From Methylococcaceae bacterium (GTDB lineage: Bacteria > Pseudomonadota > Gammaproteobacteria > Methylococcales > Methylomonadaceae), in NCBI GenBank assembly GCA_030693065.1, contig JAUYBL010000036.1, positions 204,435-268,434 on the forward strand: a DNA stretch of 64,000 bases, given 5' to 3'. Position numbers and translations under genes: made by a program. This document shows positions 53,142 to 61,382 of this stretch, in pieces. Within the stretch, counting starts at the first letter, position 1; each line of letters opens with the position of its first letter. The notes below the pieces were generated by a model that made no database searches, was not told the origin of the DNA, and was given only the letters and a program-made list of their open reading frames with translations.

Positions 53142-54542
53142 ATGAATCGGTTCGCATTACTGTCTGCCTGTCTGCTTCTAGGCGCTTGCTCTGCCACCTA
53201 TATCGAAAACACGCAATTACAAAGCTACGATACGAATGCGGGGTATCGTTTTCCAGAACCTGGGCAAACGACCCAGGCTAATTCCGATTCCCTTTATATC
53301 TGTCTTGCCTTTTCCGGTGGTGGCACTCGCGCTGCGGCCTTTTCGTATGGAATATTGGAAAAGCTACGCAACACACCGATTACTTGGAAAGGTAAAAAAA
53401 GCAGGTTATTGGATGAAGTGGATTGCATTTCCGGTATCTCCGGCGGTTCATTTACTGCCGCCTATTACGGGCTTTACCGCGATCGTATATTTGAAGATTA
53501 CCGTGCACGTTTTCTTGAGCGCGACGTGCAGCATGAACTTTTTATGAGTGCGCTAAACCCTCTGAATTGGCCAAGACTGGCTTCACCAAAGTTCAATCGC
53601 ATCGACCTCGCTACTGAACTTTATGATGACACTATTTTTGATCACCAGACCTTTGAAAACCTGATTCAAAAGCAAGCCAAGCCTTACATCATCCTGCATG
53701 CAACTAATCTGGCCAGCGGCGAGCGCTTCGAATTCACTCAAGATGAGTTCGATTTACTGGGTTCCGACTTGGCGAAACTGCCGGTCGCGCGCGCGGTTAC
53801 CGCATCGTCTGCATTCCCTTTCTTGCTGAGTCCGGTGACTTTAATAAATCATCCTGAACCCGATAATTTCAAAGTTCCCAAAGATATTCAGAATGGCTTA
53901 GCCAGTTACGCGGGAGACCGGCGGCAATGGCATTGGGCTGTCCGCCAACATGACTATTTAGATAAAGCAGCAAAACCTTACGTGCATCTGATGGATGGCG
54001 GTCTATCCGACAATATCGGGATTCGTGCCTTGGAAAACTCCTTCCGCTGGGGGGCAATACGGCGAGGCATTAACAACAACCGCATAGAAAAGTTGATCAT
54101 TCTAGTGGTCAACGCCAAAACCGATGATCAGGATTCTATTAGCCATAACTCCACCCCCCCTGAGCTGCCCGATGTGGCCTATAAAACCACCACCATTGCG
54201 CTGGATAATTACAGTTTTGAAAGTATTGAAACTATTCGCGACCTTAATAAACAGCGCAAACAAACCCAAGAAACTCTGGCCGTGTGCAACAACAGATTGA
54301 AAACCTGTGGTGGTGACGAATTCCCGGAACTAAGCGGAAAAATCGATCCTGTGGTTATCGATCTTAACTTCGAGAACATCCAGGATCCCCAACAACGCAA
54401 GCACTTACTCAATCTACCTACCAGTTTTGCGTTGCCGAAAGAAGCAGTACAACAACTAATCGATGCCGGTGCGGAGTTACTTGATACCTCCACGGATTTT
54501 CAATCGCTGCTAAAAGAACTTAATTCCTCCCCAGGAAATTGA
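53142..54542 (+). CDS. Patatin-like phospholipase lipoprotein
   Basis: 466 residues. The start at 53142 gives a classical lipoprotein signal MNRFALLSACLLLGAC with lipidated Cys16; an upstream in-frame ATG at 53115 would add nine residues. The patatin motifs are SGGGTR (58-63), GISGG with Ser100 and MDGGLSDNIG with Asp285, all intact. The protein is therefore a lipid-anchored esterase or phospholipase facing the periplasm or outer membrane, in contrast with the cytoplasmic patatin at 51093. The C-terminal 120 residues (about 345-466) have no motif. It pairs with the small gene at 52925. Confidence 0.88.
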   Translation: MNRFALLSACLLLGACSATYIENTQLQSYDTNAGYRFPEPGQTTQANSDSLYICLAFSGGGTRAAAFSYGILEKLRNTPITWKGKKSRLLDEVDCISGISGGSFTAAYYGLYRDRIFEDYRARFLERDVQHELFMSALNPLNWPRLASPKFNRIDLATELYDDTIFDHQTFENLIQKQAKPYIILHATNLASGERFEFTQDEFDLLGSDLAKLPVARAVTASSAFPFLLSPVTLINHPEPDNFKVPKDIQNGLASYAGDRRQWHWAVRQHDYLDKAAKPYVHLMDGGLSDNIGIRALENSFRWGAIRRGINNNRIEKLIILVVNAKTDDQDSISHNSTPPELPDVAYKTTTIALDNYSFESIETIRDLNKQRKQTQETLAVCNNRLKTCGGDEFPELSGKIDPVVIDLNFENIQDPQQRKHLLNLPTSFALPKEAVQQLIDAGAELLDTSTDFQSLLKELNSSPGN

Positions 54543-54619
54543 ACGGATGCGATCTGGTTAGCGCGCAACACGTCAAAGTAGCAATTAGCATTCGCCCGTA
54601 TTTAAGGCTGAATTTCTTT

Positions 54620-55705
54620 TCAGGTAGACTTGCCTGATGATGAGCTGGCTGGCAATTGGTCTGCCGCCGACCTGTTAGTCTGGCGGCCATACCTTTGTTC
54701 ATCATCCTTGTCGGCACTATTCCCACGCAGTTTGAGCAGACTCTTCAACGCGCCATACCAAAATGGCGCGCCCAAACTGAGCAGAAATACCGTGAGAATC
54801 ATGCCGGCAGGGTTACCCTGTTGCCAGCGTTTAAGCCATTCCTCAGTGCTGGTAGGAACATTGATAATACCGAGATCTTGGAGGCCTTTTATATTCATTT
54901 TTACATCACCCAGACTGTTAGCGGTGGCGATCGCAGTCTGTTCAGTCGACGTTTTTGCCTCGGCTCCGTCGACCTGACTAACGTTTAGCGATTCAGTAGC
55001 CAACAAGCGTTTATCCAACGCAAAGGCTTTGGCAACCAAGGTATTGCGCAAACCGTCGTCCAACGACAAGCGGTTGATCACATCCAAGGTATCTAGCTGG
55101 ATTGCCAGCACGACTACCATAGAGCACACCAGGGTAATGACGCGGGTAGTGGCGGTAAATCGATCCGAGACCCTGTCTATGATTTGATCGAAGCAGCTGT
55201 TAATTTTCGCGACAAACTTACTGTTGGCTTCCTTTATCAAGGCGATGTTATGACGCACGTTGCCAGCAAGTTCCGGGCTAGTCAGTTCAAGCTGCAAAGC
55301 GTAAGCCCGCACTTTATCGAGTGTATCGGCGGGATCACTAATGCCGTTATTTGCCAATAATTGCTGAAGACCTGGCTTTACATGCTCGGAGATAGCGTGA
55401 GGTGCATTGCCGGCCGCTATATCCATTAACAATTTGGTCAGCTCCTCACGATGTATGGTGTTGCCGGGCCGCTGCTGAACACTGCTGATCATCGGATGCG
55501 TGAGCACGGCACGGGCAATTTGATCGGCAATTTGCCGTTCAAGACCGGGGTCGATCTGCTGGAGCAAATCGCCAAGGCCGCGTAATAAATGTTTGCCTCG
55601 GGTATTGAGTAATCCGGTAACGAACTGAGTCAATACCGTCACCGCCATACTCGCGATCAACATAACCACGGTAATGCCTAATAAAATATCGATAGTTTTT
55701 AACAT
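54620..55705 (-). CDS. Membrane protein of unknown function
   Basis: 361 residues. Predicted membrane segments are at about 7-30 (ILLGITVVMLIASMAVTVL), 190-210 (VITLVCSMVVVLAIQL) and 300-325 (ILTVFLLSLGAPFWYGAL); the stretch between the first two is helical and includes LLRGLGDLLQQIDP and HPMISSVQQRPGN. No catalytic motif is visible. It is convergent with the lipoprotein patatin and followed upstream by the TIR-like/TPR gene on the same strand (144 bp apart). The C-terminal tail is Asp/Ser/Arg-rich. No family name can be given. Confidence 0.72.
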   Translation of the reverse strand: MLKTIDILLGITVVMLIASMAVTVLTQFVTGLLNTRGKHLLRGLGDLLQQIDPGLERQIADQIARAVLTHPMISSVQQRPGNTIHREELTKLLMDIAAGNAPHAISEHVKPGLQQLLANNGISDPADTLDKVRAYALQLELTSPELAGNVRHNIALIKEANSKFVAKINSCFDQIIDRVSDRFTATTRVITLVCSMVVVLAIQLDTLDVINRLSLDDGLRNTLVAKAFALDKRLLATESLNVSQVDGAEAKTSTEQTAIATANSLGDVKMNIKGLQDLGIINVPTSTEEWLKRWQQGNPAGMILTVFLLSLGAPFWYGALKSLLKLRGNSADKDDEQRYGRQTNRSAADQLPASSSSGKST

Positions 55706-55849
55706 GTTTATGTCCTTAATGGCCTGATTCTAATCATTGCTATGATCGATGCCTGTTTCTTAACGTTTTACGAATCTCGTGTCATAGCTGGTTTTCCTCT
55801 GTAGCTGGGATGACTAAATAGCCTTCTATCTTGAAAGTATTCGCTCTTA

Positions 55850-57817
55850 TTAAAATTTCTTGGTATTCAACCAAATCACCCGCCCCGTTTTCTCATTCAC
55901 CTCTTGATACATCTGTGCCGTGCCGCCTGGTGCATCACCGCCTTCGCCGTTCCATAAACAAATAAACTGCACTTTATCAATGCCATATGCCAAGGCGCTG
56001 TTGAGTAACCACAGGTTGCAACGTTCGTAAGGATCGACGTCTTTAGGCGGTTCGCCTAATTCGATAGGTGCGGCTTTGATGTTGGCTTGGTGTTTGATTT
56101 GGTAATAGCGCTCGCGCCAACTATCACCGCCTGGCAGAACAGATTTTTGAATGAACGCGGCCTCTTCGAAGGGTTGCAGCAATTTGAGTTTGACGCCGCG
56201 TTGCAAAGTAGCTTCGGCGAACAGAATGTCTCCGCCGTTGGAACCTTGGATTAAGGCCAAGTCTTCCGGGCTGGCGCCGAGTTTATCCAGGGCTTGGGCA
56301 ATTTTTTCGGCGGCGATGGCTTCTTTATCAGGCGGGAAACGCGGCGTTGCCCGATCCGGCGCATCAATCATGTGGCCGCTGAATAGAAATACTTTACGTG
56401 GTTGCCATTTGTTTTCGGGTTTTTGCAGCCTTGCCAATGCGCGTTCGAAGGTATCAATGCCGACCTTGACGGTTTCGGGGTTAAAACCTAACAAAGCCAG
56501 TAAACGCAGTTGGGTAAGCGATGAATTAAGCGCAAACCAGTCCTGTTCGGCATGGACGATGGCGTCTTTGTAAGCGCGGGTGACGGTATCCACTGTGCCA
56601 ATTAAAACTTGTAAATCGCCCAAGGTGGCTTTGGACCAGAAAAATTGGTTTTGATCTGCTTCGCATTCAGCGCCAAATTGCACGGCACCTGCCATTGATT
56701 CGGCATGATTATCTTGCGGGGTGTTTGCTTGCAGCTCGCGGCTAAGATGGATCAAAGTCAGTGCGTTGATGCCGGAATAATAATGTCCCGGATTACGCCG
56801 GAACGCTTGCCTGTAACTGGCAATAGCCTGATTTAGTAACCCTTCCTGATAGGCGGCTTCATCTCGGCGAGCTTCAATGGTGTCTAAGTGTCGCCAACTT
56901 TCCACCCAGGCATCTTTGTCGATGCGTGCCAATAACGCCCAGGTTTCGGCATCATTCGGATGTGTTTCTAAAACATGCCGATAATGAGCACGGGCTCTTT
57001 CCAGGGAATGGCCGGGTTTGCCCAATAAAGCCAACCGTTGCAGGCAAATGCCTTGTTCTTGTAGGCCTTGCAGATGATCGGGTTCTACCTCGAGGGCTTT
57101 TTCTAGCTGTTCCAAGGCAAATTCAAAGCATTCGGCTTTGCGCAAGGCAATTCCCGCCTTAAGATAAGCTTGGGTACGAAAAGCGGCCACCGGCGCTTCA
57201 TCGGCTAACACCAGCAAACCACCAATGTCACCGCGCTTGCGGGCCAGATCAAGTTGGTTTAGCCAGGCATCATGAGTGTCCCAGAATTCTTTGGCGTCGC
57301 CCACGCGCAGATTTTGCCATTGTGGTTCTTGCAGATTGGGCAGCAGTTGGTAAACAGGACTCACTTTTCGTCCATGCCAGGACTCGATGGTGGCTTTGAC
57401 CATGTCGGTCAGGGCGTCTTGATCTTTTTTGAGTGTCGCCGGATCTGGCAGGCCGTTTTGCAGGCTGTAATTGAGTTTGCGATCGGTGTAAATATCAAAC
57501 GGTTGCGTAGAGCGTGGCCCCTGTACCAACACAATTCCTCGAGAGCGTAAGGCATGGCGTATGCCAAGTTCGTACCAGACATTGGGGTTATCTAACGTTA
57601 GATCAGCTACCACCAAATCGGCGATGAGCAATTCCTGGAACATATCGGTTTTGATGTCGCCGGCGCGTTGCTCAAAATCCGCACGAAAAACCATCAGACC
57701 GGCGGCTTCAATCGCTGGTTTAAGCAGGGTATTATAGATTTCATTGAAGTCAATTATGGTCCCGTCGGGCCCTGGTTTTTTGCCGAACGGCATGGCGACA
57801 AAAGCGTGCAATCTCAT
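55850..57817 (-). CDS. TIR-like/TPR/Rossmann protein of the TRAFs-binding-domain (MAP3K-like) group
   Basis: 655 residues. Residues 1-130 (LHAFVAMPFGKKP, DLVVADLTLDNPNVWYELGIRHALR) form the TIR- or nucleoside-deoxyribosyltransferase-like Rossmannoid domain common in bacterial conflict proteins. Residues about 200-460 are TPR-like helices (CFEFALEQLEKALEVEPDHLQ, ARAHYRHVLETHPNDAETW) matching the TRAFs-binding region of eukaryotic MAP3K5-type kinases. The C-terminal 165 residues (VFLFSGHMIDAP, GSNGGDILFAEATLQRGV) look like a SLOG-type nucleotide-binding fold; this last call is less certain. The protein probably senses or processes a nucleotide signal. It stands apart at the right end of the lipid/oxidase island. 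Confidence 0.75.
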   Translation of the reverse strand: MRLHAFVAMPFGKKPGPDGTIIDFNEIYNTLLKPAIEAAGLMVFRADFEQRAGDIKTDMFQELLIADLVVADLTLDNPNVWYELGIRHALRSRGIVLVQGPRSTQPFDIYTDRKLNYSLQNGLPDPATLKKDQDALTDMVKATIESWHGRKVSPVYQLLPNLQEPQWQNLRVGDAKEFWDTHDAWLNQLDLARKRGDIGGLLVLADEAPVAAFRTQAYLKAGIALRKAECFEFALEQLEKALEVEPDHLQGLQEQGICLQRLALLGKPGHSLERARAHYRHVLETHPNDAETWALLARIDKDAWVESWRHLDTIEARRDEAAYQEGLLNQAIASYRQAFRRNPGHYYSGINALTLIHLSRELQANTPQDNHAESMAGAVQFGAECEADQNQFFWSKATLGDLQVLIGTVDTVTRAYKDAIVHAEQDWFALNSSLTQLRLLALLGFNPETVKVGIDTFERALARLQKPENKWQPRKVFLFSGHMIDAPDRATPRFPPDKEAIAAEKIAQALDKLGASPEDLALIQGSNGGDILFAEATLQRGVKLKLLQPFEEAAFIQKSVLPGGDSWRERYYQIKHQANIKAAPIELGEPPKDVDPYERCNLWLLNSALAYGIDKVQFICLWNGEGGDAPGGTAQMYQEVNEKTGRVIWLNTKKF

Positions 57818-58009
57818 CGATCCCCCTCATGCTGATGCATTTCAGTTGGCTGACTTTATTGTTTTTGGCGGGTAAATTGATGATTCAATGTTAACACTAA
57901 AGCACTTAATCTACTGGCAACCGAGTGTACTCCTGTGCTTGGCTCATGTGTAGATCAGCTTTGTCCAATTGATGTGGCTACCCTAAACCGGACACACAAT
58001 TTAAAACAT

Positions 58010-58149
58010 AAGGATGATATTGAGCTAACAGTTATTATCCAGGAGGTTTTTAAGAAAAATCGCGCAACTATTGGGACTCAGCAGATGCAAAAAACGTTAA
58101 GCAATCAAAATCGAAGTGTACGTCGTCGACGCATAGGCCGGTTGATCCC
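58010..58149 (+). pseudogene. IS3-family transposase OrfB fragment
   Basis: Within the 387-bp gap 57818-58204 one frame reads DDIELTVIIQEVFKKNRAT followed by IGTQQMQKTLSNQNRSVRRRRIGRLI, which matches the HTH_21 region of IS3/IS150-type transposases (pattern ..I...F..NR.TyGtrri...L......v...Ri.RLm). No DDE catalytic domain, OrfA or terminal inverted repeats are seen, so it is a remnant. Confidence 0.6.
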
Positions 58150-58204
58150 TATCCGACCGATTAAGGGTCGGCGTTCGCTTTTTACACCATCCTCATACGC
58201 TCTC

Positions 58205-58654
58205 CTATTCACTCAACGAAAGCCGGAGAGGAATCATGGCTGAATAATCGAAGCCATGCCGCTGATAAAAACGCTGCGCGGACTTATTAGCGGCATCGGT
58301 AAGCAACGTAATGCGTTTACAACCATTTAATCGAGCTAATTTAATAGCTTGCTGAAGTAGTTTGGAACCTACGCCAGTTCTGCGAACCTTCGAAATAACC
58401 ACCATATCTTCCAATAGCGCAACGCGCTCACCAAGTGCCGTTGATATTGTATAAAGAAGACTAACCATTCCCACCACTTGACCGTCTTGCCGAGCGACGA
58501 TGATTAGCCCGATGTCTGGGCTATTGATGATGCGCGTTAAACCCCGGCGTTGTGCGTCGTCATCAGGCGTAAAGTCCGCTTCTTGAGAAAACAAAAGATG
58601 CAGTAGTTCGCAAAGAGCGGGGATGTCGGCAACCTTTGCAGGAGTGATTTGCAT
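58205..58654 (-). CDS. GNAT-family N-acetyltransferase
   Basis: 149 residues with the GNAT fold: MQITPAKVADIPALCELL at the N-terminus, VGMVSLLYTIST (beta4), ALLEDMVVISKVRRTGVGSKLL (motif A, acetyl-CoA pyrophosphate loop RRTGVG) and SAQRFYQRHGFD (motif B). It transfers an acetyl group from acetyl-CoA to an unknown amine. It is 34 bp downstream of the GlcF-like gene, so probably the last gene of that operon. Confidence 0.88.
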   Translation of the reverse strand: MQITPAKVADIPALCELLHLLFSQEADFTPDDDAQRRGLTRIINSPDIGLIIVARQDGQVVGMVSLLYTISTALGERVALLEDMVVISKVRRTGVGSKLLQQAIKLARLNGCKRITLLTDAANKSAQRFYQRHGFDYSAMIPLRLSLSE

Positions 58655-58688
58655 GGTTTTAGCTAGTTTTTCCTGAGCAACTTTGTCA

Positions 58689-59924
58689 TTACGGCAACTG
58701 CCGAGCCAACAGCAGCAAAGGATGCTCTACCTTGGTCCCAGCGACGCTGAGAAATACTCCGCAACCAAAATTACTGCTGACTACCTGATTCGCTTGGGCT
58801 GAACTGATGGCTTGAAGCTTCAGATCGCGTAACTGTCCGGCATTATTGGGATGTGTCAGCATGTAGCTGCCACCCGCGCCGCAACAGATGTGATTGTCGG
58901 CCAGCGGGGTGGTTGTTAAATCAGGGATTTTTTGCAACAGCGCATAAACGGCTTGCTGGTTTTTGAGGACGTTGCGCTGGCTGCACGGCTCATGCACTGC
59001 GACTTTCAGCGAGGATGCCGTCAATTGCAGATCGTGCGGCCAGTGACTTAGCAAAAAGTCGTTAATATCCTGCAAGCGCTGCTGGAATAGTTGTCCCGAG
59101 TCATCACCACGTTGATATTCGCTTAACATCGCCCCGCAACCACTGGCGGTGTGAATTACGGCATCGACGTCCAGCGCGTTAAACACGGCGATGTTGTTAT
59201 CGATTAAACCGGCGGCCGACTGGCCGTTATGCTGGTGTATCGCCCCGCAGCAGCCTTGTTGCGGCGGCACCAACACCTCATAGCCTATCGCGTTGAGCAG
59301 CTTGATCGCCGCCAGTAAAGTCTCTCTATCAAAATGTTCAGCGATACAACCGGTGAATAACGCAACCCGGCCGCGCGGCGTGACGCTAGCCGGATAGCTG
59401 GCGGCCAATGCCTGCAACGCAGGCGTACCAAGTAAAACTTCGGCTTCCGCTAAGCCCAGATTTTTCAGCAAGCCGCTAAGCCGCAACGGTTTTTGTAGGC
59501 CTGATTTTAGATAAACCGCCAGCCAAGGCATTAACCGCGTCCGCCAGGGTTTGTTTGCAATTAAGCGCAACGCCAGTTTTGCTAATCGGGTTGGCGTGGT
59601 CTTTAATTGGGCTTGAGCCTGATCGAATAACTGCCCATAAGCCATCCGGCTTGGGCAAACGGTTTCGCAAGCGCGGCATTGCAGGCAGTTATCCAAATGC
59701 TTGCGTTCTTCGTCGCTGATCGGCAGATTTTCAACCAGCACTTTACTGAGGGTACGTATACGGCGACGCGGAGTTTCTTCGTCGATCTGGAATAAACGAA
59801 AAGTCGGGCAACTGCTGACACAAACACCACAACGCATACATTCGCCAGCTTCGGGGATATATGGGCCAGTCGATTCAAGTATTTCTGAAGGTTCGTCGAT
59901 GCCCAATTCCATGAAGTCGAACAC
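58689..59924 (-). CDS. Two-[4Fe-4S] iron-sulfur oxidoreductase subunit, GlcF-like
   Basis: 411 residues. Two ferredoxin-type clusters are encoded by CMRCGVCVSSCP (about 29-40) and CLQCRACETVCP (about 80-91). The C-terminal half has the two CCG-type domains (QGCCGAIHQHNGQ and ICCGAGGSYML), as in the glycolate oxidase iron-sulfur subunit and heterodisulfide-reductase-like proteins. It passes electrons between a flavoprotein and the quinone pool or another carrier. No GlcD/GlcE flavin subunits are adjacent; it lies instead behind a DUF364-like and a SIR2-like gene, so glycolate oxidation is not certain. Confidence 0.85.
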   Translation of the reverse strand: MFDFMELGIDEPSEILESTGPYIPEAGECMRCGVCVSSCPTFRLFQIDEETPRRRIRTLSKVLVENLPISDEERKHLDNCLQCRACETVCPSRMAYGQLFDQAQAQLKTTPTRLAKLALRLIANKPWRTRLMPWLAVYLKSGLQKPLRLSGLLKNLGLAEAEVLLGTPALQALAASYPASVTPRGRVALFTGCIAEHFDRETLLAAIKLLNAIGYEVLVPPQQGCCGAIHQHNGQSAAGLIDNNIAVFNALDVDAVIHTASGCGAMLSEYQRGDDSGQLFQQRLQDINDFLLSHWPHDLQLTASSLKVAVHEPCSQRNVLKNQQAVYALLQKIPDLTTTPLADNHICCGAGGSYMLTHPNNAGQLRDLKLQAISSAQANQVVSSNFGCGVFLSVAGTKVEHPLLLLARQLP

Positions 59925-59925
59925 T

Positions 59926-60369
59926 TCAGCCCTCCATCATCTTGACATAAGCACGGCGCAATAATTCCATTTCTGCCGGTGGCCTGCCGCGTAGTTCCGG
60001 CAAGGTTCTCAGCTTACAATCACGGCTTTGCATCAGTTTATGCGGCGGATCAAGCAATTTGAAGCGCGCCATGTAGACGGTAATAACGCCGCCGGGCGTG
60101 TCGATTTGTTCGTAAAATCCCGGCTCAGCGTGCAGTAGATCATTGTCCAATTGCAGCAGTTGATTCATGGCGTTGACCAACATGGAGGGATGAACACTGA
60201 CTTTGCTCTCTTCAAATTCTTCAGGCTCCAAAGCGCTGGATAGCAACGGCAACGGCTCCGGAAAACAGATACTGCCATTGCTGTGCTGCGCGAACAACGT
60301 CAAGGCGCTAATGTCACCTTTGTAGAGCAGCAGCAATCGGTGGTTATTGAATACGTTGTTGAGTGACAT
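59926..60369 (-). CDS. Small conserved-looking protein of unknown function
   Basis: 147 residues from the ATG at 60369 (MSLNNVFNNHR), which lies 4 bp after the stop of the upstream gene; a longer frame starting at 60513 overlaps that gene and is rejected. Features are LLLLYKGDISALTLFAQ, PGGVITVYMARF and LPELRGRPPAEMELLRRAY near the C-terminus. The GRPPAE(M/L)ELL(R/K)RA ending and the YMARF strand recall a small enzyme-associated fold, but no family is recognised. The downstream GlcF-like gene starts 1 bp after its stop, so it is tightly coupled. Confidence 0.7.
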   Translation of the reverse strand: MSLNNVFNNHRLLLLYKGDISALTLFAQHSNGSICFPEPLPLLSSALEPEEFEESKVSVHPSMLVNAMNQLLQLDNDLLHAEPGFYEQIDTPGGVITVYMARFKLLDPPHKLMQSRDCKLRTLPELRGRPPAEMELLRRAYVKMMEG

Positions 60370-60373
60370 AATT

Positions 60374-61339
60374 TCAGTGATGTGCAGAGTAATTGTCCCA
60401 TAGCGGCTTATAGCTACTATCCAGCCGCGACAAGCGTTTGTTGGCCTGTTCCAGCAACAAATATGCAGGGAAACGATTGCTGTTGCCTGCCGCATACCAG
60501 CCATCCATTTCAACAGTCAGCCGGTTTTTTTCAGCCGCACAATCGGCGATTTGCTGTTTCAGCCAACTCATACTGGTCGCGGGCGTCAACTCGGCAATGC
60601 GATAACGTAGGCCTTGATTGAAGATTCTCACGCCACCACCTTGCGCGGCAGTGTGATACAGCGCAGTGGCATCGGTGATTTCCACCCCGGCCAGATAATC
60701 AATACCAAACTCGTGTAATTGCGGCAGCCACGGCACCGTCGGCCCCATCAACACCGTTTTGGCATGACTTGAAAGCTCTGCCAAACGCGGAAAGGTTTTA
60801 TTAGGGATAGAACTGGCGGTTAAAAACACCCAATCGGCACGTGGCAACAAAAACTCACAGGCCGAATCGGGCAAATCACAGGCTTTCGGCTGTCGTTCCA
60901 GCACGCTAAGTTGCATTTGGTTTTGATAGCGTTCAATGCCCGGATAATGGCCGATCACCACCACGTTTTTACCCTGCAGTTGCGGCAGGAAATAATCGAA
61001 CACCGCCAGATTGCCATGTTCTCCAGTGCTATCCAGTGCCACCGAATCAGGTAACGGCCTGCTGTTGATGCAACTGTTGATTGCCGCCATCGCCACGGTG
61101 GCCTGATAAGGATCCCACTCTAAAATCCAGGCGCCCAGATCGGTAATCGGCTTGCCTGACAAAGTACCGGACCACTTCAGAGTCCGGGTCACATGCCCCG
61201 GACTCATCGCCAATCCGGTCGTTGCCCTGCCCTTGCTTTGGCAAAGCGTCCACACCAAACCGATCATCAGGTTGTCGACTTCCGCATCGTCACTACAGTA
61301 ATCCAGCAACAGCTCGTAAATGCGCTTTGGATTGCTCAT
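60374..61339 (-). CDS. DUF364-type Rossmann-like protein
   Basis: 321 residues. The N-terminal part (about 20-95: VDNLMIGLVWTLCQSKG, ATVAMAAINSCINS) fits DUF4213 and the C-terminal part fits DUF364, a Rossmann-like domain related to metal- or SAM-binding proteins: VVVIGHYPGIERYQ, DWVFLTASSIPNKTFPRL and VLMGPTVPWLPQLHEFGIDYLAG. The function is unknown, with heavy-metal chelation or metal-cofactor handling suggested for the family. It follows the SIR2-like gene by 43 bp. Confidence 0.8.
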   Translation of the reverse strand: MSNPKRIYELLLDYCSDDAEVDNLMIGLVWTLCQSKGRATTGLAMSPGHVTRTLKWSGTLSGKPITDLGAWILEWDPYQATVAMAAINSCINSRPLPDSVALDSTGEHGNLAVFDYFLPQLQGKNVVVIGHYPGIERYQNQMQLSVLERQPKACDLPDSACEFLLPRADWVFLTASSIPNKTFPRLAELSSHAKTVLMGPTVPWLPQLHEFGIDYLAGVEITDATALYHTAAQGGGVRIFNQGLRYRIAELTPATSMSWLKQQIADCAAEKNRLTVEMDGWYAAGNSNRFPAYLLLEQANKRLSRLDSSYKPLWDNYSAHH

Positions 61340-61382
61340 GGCTTAACCTCTTAAAAAGTCTAGTTTGTAGCCTTCGTTTTAA

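Noticed and set aside
57935..58243. 102-residue ORF as a gene
   Set aside because: Only its middle resembles an IS3 transposase; the rest is unrelated and there is no ribosome-binding site, so it is treated as a remnant.
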